Program-made: the position numbers and the translations under genes | NCBI GenBank assembly: GCA_946631535.1 | Contig: CAMPAF010000062.1 | Location: forward strand, 1-11,448 | Length of the DNA: 11,448 bases | Direction of reading: 5' to 3' | From: an uncultured Verrucomicrobiota bacterium | Lineage (GTDB): Bacteria > Verrucomicrobiota > Kiritimatiellia > RFP12 > UBA1067 | Part shown: piece by piece, positions 5,572-11,448 of the stretch | Position numbering within the stretch: position 1 is the first letter of the stretch | How the letters are laid out: each line of letters starts with the position of its first letter | Notes under the pieces: model-generated | The model's input: only the letters and a program-made list of their open reading frames with translations | Databases searched by the model: none | Told to the model about the DNA's origin: nothing

Positions 5572-8500
5572 ATGAGAAAAGAGACAAAATTGAAGAGTTG
5601 CGCCGCTTGCGCCGTTACTTTCTTGATTTCGGCGTTGATGGTTGGGGGGTGCGACAAGCAAGAGGAGAAGCAGGGAACGCCGGACGGTGGGGTCGAGACA
5701 AATGCGACCGAATGTGTCGTGGCTGCACCTAGCGGCGAGAAGGATAAGGTGGTCGAGACGTCCAAGGCGAACGCTATGCCTTTCGTGGCAGGATTTGACC
5801 CGACTGAACTGCGCGGTTTTGAGCTTCAGTTCTCGGACATGCCAGACCTGAACCGTCTGATGGACTTCGTGAAGATCGTCCCCTCGCCGGGACCTGTGAC
5901 GACCGACTGGTGGGGTTGGAGCAAGACTGTCGCGATCCGCGGCGACTTCGCGGCGCGCACGACGTACCAGGTGACGGTGAAGGCAGGGTTGCCGATGGCG
6001 GACGGACGCAAGACGGCATCCGAGTTTCGCAGGACGTTCACGACCGGCAACAGGGCGCCGTCGATGGATTTCGCCGCGCGCGGGCGTTACCTGCCGCCGG
6101 CAGGTGTGCGCGCGCTTGTGGTGAAGACGGTCAACGTGACGAACTTCGTGAGCGCCGTGCGGCCGGTCCCGACGCGCAACATCGTCCAGCTGCTGGCGCG
6201 CGAGGAGGACCGCTACAGGAGCTACTGGCGCACCAACATCGACTCCGAGAACACGGCGGAGCTCGCAGAGGAGGCGGTCGTGTCCACGAACCGCGTGCCG
6301 GCAAAGCTGAACGAGGAGGTGGAGAACGTGGTGCGGGTACGCGCGTACGACGGCGAGGCGGCGAACGGCGTCTACCTTGTCTCGGTCGGGAAGCCGGACG
6401 CGGACATGGACGAGATGCGGCATCGGCTCGTGTGCCTCACCGACATCGGTCTGTCCGTGCGCGAGACGCCGGGCAACGTCTACGTTTGGGCGACCTCGCT
6501 CACTCAGGGGCGACCGATGAGCGGCGTGCGCGTCACGGTGTACGGGGCGAACAACGTTCCCCAGGGGGAGGGGGTGACCGACGACGACGGATGGTGCTGC
6601 TGCGAGTTGCCGAAGTCCGCCGAGCCGTTCGCCGTTGTGGCGACGACGGCGGACGAGCTGGACACGTCATTCCTGGCCCTCTGCAAGCCGTTGGACGAGA
6701 CGCTTCCGACGGGCGCGCGGCGCGGCTACGCGGCTTCCGACGAGGTGGAGGCTTTCGTGTGGACCGACCGCGGAATCTACCGCCACGACGAGCCCATATT
6801 CGTGCACGCGATCATGCGAAACGGGAAGGGAGTCGCGCCGAAGCCGTTCCCCGTGGAGGTGGCGCTGTTCGATCCTGACGGACGGCTCTTCGCCCGCCGC
6901 ACGCGCGTGAGTGACGCGCTGGGCGCGGTGGCGGACGAGACGCTCTCCGTGCCGGCCGACCAGAAGAGCGGCACGTGGGACCTGCTGGTCCGCACCCCTG
7001 GCGAGAATGGCGTGATTCTCGGCTCGCGGCTAATCAAGATCGAGGAGTTCGTACCTCCGCAGATACGCGTGAAGGTGACGGCGGCAAATGGGTTCTCGCC
7101 GGAAAACCTCGCGTTCGACGTTGCGGCGGAGCACCTGTTCGGCGGTCCTGCGAAAGCGTTGCCGGCCGAGGGCGCGGTAATGTTCGTGGATGCGCCGTTC
7201 AAGCCGAAGGGATGGGACGGATTCCGCTTCGGAGACGAGCGTCGCCGCCTGCCGCCCAACTTCACGGTGATCGGCAAGACGTCGCTCGACGCGTCGGGCA
7301 AGGCCACGTTCAAGGCGGAGCTGCCGGCAAACGCGCGTCCGCGCGCGGCGGTGAAGATGACGGCGCAGGGTAGCGTGTTCGAGAACGGCGGGCGGCCTGT
7401 CTCCGCTCGCGTGACGCTTGACGTGCACGCCTATCCGTTCTACATCGGCGTGGCGCTTCCGGAGACGCTGCGCCGCAAGGCGAAGCCTCACGCATGCCGC
7501 GTGGCGCTCGTCGGGCCAGACGGCAAGCCGTACGCCGGCGCGCGGACCCTGACGGCGCGCATAGAGCGGATCGATTGGGTGTACGGCCTCAAGCGCAACG
7601 ATCAGGGATACTTCGAGTGGTCGAGCGACAAGGTGCGGATGCCAGTCGGCGAGGACGTGGAGGTCAAGGTGGCGGCGGACGGCTCGGCAACCCTCAACGT
7701 GCCCGCCTCGGCGTCGGGCGACTATTGCGCAACCGTGTTCGATCCTGTCGCGGACGTTGCGTTCAGCGCTTCCTACTGGGTGTCTGGCGGCGGCGACGAC
7801 GTGTCGGTGCGCACCGCGCTGGAGAACCCCTCCCGCGTGACGCTGACGCTCGACAAGCCGAAGTACTACGTGGGCGACATGCCGCGCCTCACGGTGAAGG
7901 CTCCTTTTGCGGGAATGGCGTGGCTGCAGGTGCTGCGCGAGGGCGCGATCTACTCGCAGGTGTTCCCGCTCACTAACGCGACGAGCGAGGTGGTGCTGCA
8001 GCCCGTGACGAAGACGTGGATTCCCGGAGTGGACGTGACGCTCTCCGTAGTGCAGGCCGCCAAGGCGGGGAGCAAGCACGCCGCGAACCGCGCGTACGGC
8101 ATAGTGCCGCTCAAGGCGGCCGACCGCGAGGCTGAGCTGTCGCTCAAGGTGACGCCGGCCGTGACGCCGGCGGCGGGCGACGGCAAGGGGAGCAGCCTGC
8201 GGGTGGAGGTGAAGCGGACGCCGACGGGCGCTCCGTCCGGCGAGGCCGCCAACCTCGTCCTGACGGTGGTGGACGAAGGCATCAACATCCTCACCGACGA
8301 GCCGGTGCCCAATCCCATCGACTGGTTCGGCGAGACGCGCGACGCACTGCATCCGCTGCACGACCTCTACAACTACCTCCTGCCGATCGTCGACGGCAAG
8401 CTGAAGCGGTCCGGAGTGAAGACGGGCGGCGGCGCGGAGGGAGACCTCTTCCGCAGGATAAGCCCGACTCCAAGCCGCCGCTTCAAGCCGCTGAGCCTCT

Positions 8501-10440
8501 GGAAGAAGGAGTGCCGCTTCGACGCGAACGGCAACGCTAGCGCGGAGTTCGACCTCGGCGAGTTCGTGGGCGAGGTGCGCGTGACGGCGGTGGCGTACGA
8601 CTCGTACGCCACCGGCTCCGCCGCCGAGCATGCGAAGGTCGCGCCGAAGGTTGTGATGCAGCCGGACGCGCCGCGCTTCGCCGCGCCGGGCGACACGTTC
8701 CTCGCGACGCTCACGCTCTCAAACCGCAGCGGCGCGGATGGCACGGTCGCGTACGACGTGATGGCCGGCGGCACGCTTGCGCTCAAGAAGCCTGTGCACG
8801 GAGAGATCAAGCTTGCGAAGGACGCGTCGGAGACGCTTTCGTTCCCCGTCACGGCTTCGGTGCCTGGCGGGGGGACGCTCGTGTTCGTGACCGACGGCAT
8901 GGGAGAGAAGCATACCGACACGATCCACATGCCGGTGCGTCCTGCGGCGGCCTGGCGGCAGACGTCCGAGACGGTCCGCATCCAGCCGAACGAGACGCGC
9001 ACGTTCGAGAATCCCGCTAAGCTGATGCCGGAGGTCGCCCAGCGCGCGTTCGTGTTCTCCGGGAGTCCGCTGGGCGAACTGGCGGCGGCGCTCGCGCATC
9101 TCGTGTCCTATCCCTACGGCTGCCTGGAGCAGACTGTATCCCGCGTCTTCCCGCTCGTCGCGGCGGGCGGCGTCCTGAACTCGCTTCCGATTGGGGACAC
9201 CTCGGTTGCCGGCGACGCGAAGAACGTGGTGGACGCGGGCATTGCGCGCGTCGTCTCGATGATGCGTTCGAACGACTTCGTGATGTGGCCGGACTGCAGC
9301 ACGCCGCCGTGGAACCGCGAGGTGTCGCTCTGGGCGGCGCACTTCCTGGTGGAAGCGGAAAAGTCTGGATTCCACGTCGCGCCCGACGCCGTGCGACGAG
9401 TGAGGGGCTTCCTGCGGAACTGGGCGATGGACAAGTCGCCGGACGTCTCCGTCTACGCGTGCCACACGCTTGCGCTTGCCGGCACGCCTGACGCCGACAG
9501 GATGCTGCACTGGTACGACAACCGCGCAGGGCTGTCGGTAGCCAGCCGCTGCCGCCTGGCGCGCGCATATGTCCGCGCAGGCGATCGCGAACGAGCGCGC
9601 GAGCTGACCAAGACGCTCGCGCCGGAGGATGTTCGCGCGACCGCGTGGGCGGTGTTGGCGCTGCAGGACCTCGATCCACAGGATACGCGTCTGCCGGAGT
9701 ATGTGCGCCATCTTGGCGAACGTCGCGACAAGGAGAGCGGGCACTGGGGCACGACGGAGTCGAACGCGCACGCGCTGCTGGCGCTCGGCACGTACTACCG
9801 CACGCGTTCCGAAACGACCGGCACGCCGACGCTCGTGATGCGCCGCGACGGACAGCTCCCCGTGGAGCTTGTGGCGAAGAAGTCGAGGAGGGTGGTAGGC
9901 GATGGCGCCATCACGCTGTCGAACACCGGCACCGGCACCGCGTACGTGACTGCGTCGTGCCTGGCGTTGGCGGATCCCGAGGCGCCGACGGAGTCGCGCG
10001 GCATCGGAGTCGCGCGGCGATTCCTTCGCGCTGACGGCACGGAGGCGGACCTCGGCTCGCTTGTACGCGGCGATCTCGTGGTCGTGGAGCTCACGCTAAA
10101 GCCAGAGGCGGGACGCACGTATTCCGATCTCGTGGTGGAAGACCTGCTGCCTGCATGCTTCGAGCCGGACTCTGCGCCCGTGACGAAGGAGGCTTACGCA
10201 TGGATCGACTCCCAGGCGAACGTGCTGCCGTGGGAGCTGCGGCGCGACGTGCGCGACGACCGCGTGCAGATATTCTCGAAGCGGTTTGAGGCGAAGTCCG
10301 GCAAGATAGTGCGAGCGCACTACGCCGTGCGCGTGGTGAGCGCGGGCTCGTTCATCATGCCGGGTGCCACGGTAGAGGCGATGTACGCGCCGGAGATCCG
10401 TGCGCGCGAACGCGCTTCCCACATTACTGTCGCGAAGTAG
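5572..10440 (+). CDS. Bacterial alpha-2-macroglobulin family lipoprotein
   Basis: The 1622-residue protein resembles E. coli YfhM (about 1650 residues), a periplasmic protease trap. Residues 1-27 are a lipoprotein signal with VGGC; Cys27 would be lipidated. Asp28 follows, a residue that in E. coli favours inner-membrane retention. Order of domains: an N-terminal macroglobulin-like region with TTGNRAPSMDFAARGRYLP; a domain from about 288 (CLTDIGLSV); the MG2 domain at about 394-493 with TDRGIYR (398-404); further MG domains, one with LTLDKPKYYVGD near 758-769; VVDEGIN (899-905); and a flexible Lys/Arg-rich stretch at about 943-979 that could be the bait. Next come the A2M domain with DLGEFVGEVRV, the thioester domain with YPYGCLEQT (Cys1184 to Gln1187), and a C-terminal bMG10-like domain to the end. 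The thioester motif is intact, so covalent capture of proteases is expected. ATG 5572 is preceded by GAGGTT at 5561-5566. Unlike the E. coli gene, which is linked to pbpC, this one is followed by murD after 13 bp. Confidence 0.93.
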   Translation: MRKETKLKSCAACAVTFLISALMVGGCDKQEEKQGTPDGGVETNATECVVAAPSGEKDKVVETSKANAMPFVAGFDPTELRGFELQFSDMPDLNRLMDFVKIVPSPGPVTTDWWGWSKTVAIRGDFAARTTYQVTVKAGLPMADGRKTASEFRRTFTTGNRAPSMDFAARGRYLPPAGVRALVVKTVNVTNFVSAVRPVPTRNIVQLLAREEDRYRSYWRTNIDSENTAELAEEAVVSTNRVPAKLNEEVENVVRVRAYDGEAANGVYLVSVGKPDADMDEMRHRLVCLTDIGLSVRETPGNVYVWATSLTQGRPMSGVRVTVYGANNVPQGEGVTDDDGWCCCELPKSAEPFAVVATTADELDTSFLALCKPLDETLPTGARRGYAASDEVEAFVWTDRGIYRHDEPIFVHAIMRNGKGVAPKPFPVEVALFDPDGRLFARRTRVSDALGAVADETLSVPADQKSGTWDLLVRTPGENGVILGSRLIKIEEFVPPQIRVKVTAANGFSPENLAFDVAAEHLFGGPAKALPAEGAVMFVDAPFKPKGWDGFRFGDERRRLPPNFTVIGKTSLDASGKATFKAELPANARPRAAVKMTAQGSVFENGGRPVSARVTLDVHAYPFYIGVALPETLRRKAKPHACRVALVGPDGKPYAGARTLTARIERIDWVYGLKRNDQGYFEWSSDKVRMPVGEDVEVKVAADGSATLNVPASASGDYCATVFDPVADVAFSASYWVSGGGDDVSVRTALENPSRVTLTLDKPKYYVGDMPRLTVKAPFAGMAWLQVLREGAIYSQVFPLTNATSEVVLQPVTKTWIPGVDVTLSVVQAAKAGSKHAANRAYGIVPLKAADREAELSLKVTPAVTPAAGDGKGSSLRVEVKRTPTGAPSGEAANLVLTVVDEGINILTDEPVPNPIDWFGETRDALHPLHDLYNYLLPIVDGKLKRSGVKTGGGAEGDLFRRISPTPSRRFKPLSLWKKECRFDANGNASAEFDLGEFVGEVRVTAVAYDSYATGSAAEHAKVAPKVVMQPDAPRFAAPGDTFLATLTLSNRSGADGTVAYDVMAGGTLALKKPVHGEIKLAKDASETLSFPVTASVPGGGTLVFVTDGMGEKHTDTIHMPVRPAAAWRQTSETVRIQPNETRTFENPAKLMPEVAQRAFVFSGSPLGELAAALAHLVSYPYGCLEQTVSRVFPLVAAGGVLNSLPIGDTSVAGDAKNVVDAGIARVVSMMRSNDFVMWPDCSTPPWNREVSLWAAHFLVEAEKSGFHVAPDAVRRVRGFLRNWAMDKSPDVSVYACHTLALAGTPDADRMLHWYDNRAGLSVASRCRLARAYVRAGDRERARELTKTLAPEDVRATAWAVLALQDLDPQDTRLPEYVRHLGERRDKESGHWGTTESNAHALLALGTYYRTRSETTGTPTLVMRRDGQLPVELVAKKSRRVVGDGAITLSNTGTGTAYVTASCLALADPEAPTESRGIGVARRFLRADGTEADLGSLVRGDLVVVELTLKPEAGRTYSDLVVEDLLPACFEPDSAPVTKEAYAWIDSQANVLPWELRRDVRDDRVQIFSKRFEAKSGKIVRAHYAVRVVSAGSFIMPGATVEAMYAPEIRARERASHITVAK

Positions 10441-10453
10441 GGAACGGACGGCG

Positions 10454-11448
10454 GTGAACGCGCTTGTCTTAGGAAATGGCCGCAGCGGTCGGTCGGCGGC
10501 GGAACTGCTCCGCCGCGAGGGCGCTCGCGTGGTCGTGCTGGATGGCGAGGACAAGTGGCCTGACGGCGCTTGGGACTTGTGCGTGACGAGTCCTGGGATT
10601 CCGCTCGATCATCCGTGGCAGGTGGCGGCGCGCGCGGCTGGCGTGAAGGTGATCAGCGAGCTGCAGCTCGGCGCGAGCCGCTGGAAGGGGCGGTCTCTCG
10701 CCGTCACGGGCTCCAAGGGGAAGTCGAGCGTCGTGAAGCTGATCGCGGATACGCTCAATCTGGCTGGCATTCCCGCCGTCCCGTGCGGCAACTACGGCAC
10801 CCCGTTTTGCGAGGTGGTGATGCGGCAGGGCGAAGGCGCCCTGCCTACGGGTGACGGCGCTGTTGCAGGCGGGGCGCCTTCGCCCTGCCTGATCGCCGTA
10901 GTGGAAGTGAGCAGCTTCCAGATGGAGACGACGGACGACTTCCATCCGGACGCGGCTGCGATCTTGAACCTGCAGGAGGACCATCTCGACCGGCACGGGA
11001 GCGTGGAGGCGTACCATGCGCTCAAGCGCAAGCTCCTCGCAGGAGCGATGAAGGCCTGCACCCCTGACGAGACGGCTTCGCCGCTCCTGCGCGGCAGCTA
11101 TTTCGACAATGAAGTGCTGCGCACGAACGGGCTGATAGCCATCGCGCTCATGCGCGTGGCGGGGCTGGACGACGCGCAGATTGCCGCCGGCTTCCGCGCG
11201 TTCCAACCTTTGCCGCACAGGATGCAGCGCGTCGCGGAGATCGGCGGAGTGCGCTACGTGGACGACTCTAAGGCAACGTCCCTTGCGGCGCTTGCCGCTG
11301 GCGTGGAGATGTGCGGAGGACCGGTGCGGCTGATAGCCGGCGGACTCGCAAAAGGAGATAATCCAAAAACTGTGATTCCGCGCTTGCGTTCCACCGTCAA
11401 AAAAGTGTATCTTATAGGACGTTGCGCAGACCAGTTCTTGTCGGCATG
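10454..11448 (+). CDS. murD: UDP-N-acetylmuramoyl-L-alanine:D-glutamate ligase, 5' part
   Basis: The frame from GTG 10454 runs off the window after 331 complete codons. MurD adds D-glutamate to UDP-MurNAc-L-alanine with ATP in the cytoplasm, a step in peptidoglycan synthesis. The N-terminal domain begins NALVLGNGRSGRSAAELL. The ATP loop is TGSKGKSS (K90; Lys replaces the usual Asn). EVSSFQME starts at E151, EDHLDRHG contains H177, the expected carbamylated lysine is K191, and DDSKAT is at 270-275. Start choice: GTG aligns with the normal MurD N-terminus, with AGGGA at 10439-10443 upstream. The gene follows the macroglobulin stop by 13 bp, implying co-transcription. Two oddities stand out. A 66-bp palindromic element adds about 20 residues (124-146) before EVSSFQ. 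The stretch K191 to K273 is 82 residues against 121 between the matching E. coli lysines (198 and 319), so the central domain is trimmed. Confidence 0.93.
   Translation, partial: MNALVLGNGRSGRSAAELLRREGARVVVLDGEDKWPDGAWDLCVTSPGIPLDHPWQVAARAAGVKVISELQLGASRWKGRSLAVTGSKGKSSVVKLIADTLNLAGIPAVPCGNYGTPFCEVVMRQGEGALPTGDGAVAGGAPSPCLIAVVEVSSFQMETTDDFHPDAAAILNLQEDHLDRHGSVEAYHALKRKLLAGAMKACTPDETASPLLRGSYFDNEVLRTNGLIAIALMRVAGLDDAQIAAGFRAFQPLPHRMQRVAEIGGVRYVDDSKATSLAALAAGVEMCGGPVRLIAGGLAKGDNPKTVIPRLRSTVKKVYLIGRCADQFLSA
10824..10889 (+). repeat. 66-bp double-palindromic element in frame within murD
   Basis: The element is built of three 22-bp blocks. Block one (10824-10845) is a hairpin with arms GGCAGGGCG and CGCCCTGCC around AAGG. 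Block two (10846-10867) is a spacer. Block three (10868-10889) is a second hairpin, GGCGGGGCG and CGCCCTGCC around CCTT. Block three is the reverse complement of block one at 21 of 22 positions, so the outer parts also form an 18-bp perfect inverted repeat (10824-10841 with 10872-10889). It spans 22 codons without breaking the frame. TGAT occurs on both sides (10818-10821 and 10890-10893), a possible but weak duplication. The architecture recalls paired REP elements; no second copy is present in this window. Confidence 0.85.

Noticed and set aside
8149..8172. Tandem VTPA-VTPA repeat in the macroglobulin
   Set aside because: Only two 12-bp copies are present in a probable linker, so this is simple local duplication with no further support.
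7030..8631. Long minus-strand open frame (533 codons) inside the macroglobulin gene
   Set aside because: It lies wholly within a well-supported gene, shows no domain and has the Arg/His-rich composition of antisense shadows.
9990..10018. 13-bp direct repeat GGAGTCGCGCGGC at 9990-10002 and 10006-10018
   Set aside because: The copies are read in different frames within a coding region, and short GC-rich repeats are expected by chance in this sequence.
10570..10854. ATG-started frame of 94 codons within murD
   Set aside because: It is in a different frame from murD and has no recognisable features. The MurD frame carries all family motifs across this stretch.

Overview
The window looks like chromosomal DNA from a high-GC Gram-negative bacterium. 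Two exported proteins, one of them a lipoprotein resembling E. coli YfhM, imply a periplasm. The mix of a secreted GH36 alpha-galactosidase, a DUF4143-type ATPase and a bacterial alpha-2-macroglobulin would fit an uncultured gut or rumen member of the Verrucomicrobiota/Kiritimatiellota/Lentisphaerota group. That placement is inference only, because no rRNA or other strong marker is present. All supported genes lie on the + strand.

Layout: (1) 3-149 is the 3' end of an unidentified gene. (2) 212-313 holds three imperfect 34-bp tandem repeats that carry the likely promoter of an AAA_14/DUF4143 ATPase (333-1685). This gene is visibly lower in GC than its neighbours. (3) 1805-3703 is an exported GH36 alpha-galactosidase. 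(4) 3772-5136 is aspartokinase. (5) 5222-5422 is rpsU (bS21), with its own promoter, a leader hairpin, a strong Shine-Dalgarno sequence and a strong intrinsic terminator. (6) 5572-10440 is a 1622-residue alpha-2-macroglobulin lipoprotein with an intact CLEQ thioester motif. (7) 10454 to the window end is the 5' part of murD, 13 bp downstream of the macroglobulin gene and probably in the same operon.

Most genes have their own -10-like element and appear to be separate transcription units; the macroglobulin-murD pair is the exception. The macroglobulin probably acts as a periplasmic protease trap. In E. coli the homologue is linked to the peptidoglycan synthase gene pbpC, whereas here it is linked to a peptidoglycan-precursor ligase.

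The most unusual observation is a 66-bp double-palindromic element (10824-10889) lying in frame inside murD. It adds about 20 residues between the ATP-binding loop and the EVSSFQ motif. The same MurD also appears shortened in its central domain. I see no CRISPR array, tRNA, rRNA, insertion sequence or classical defence operon.
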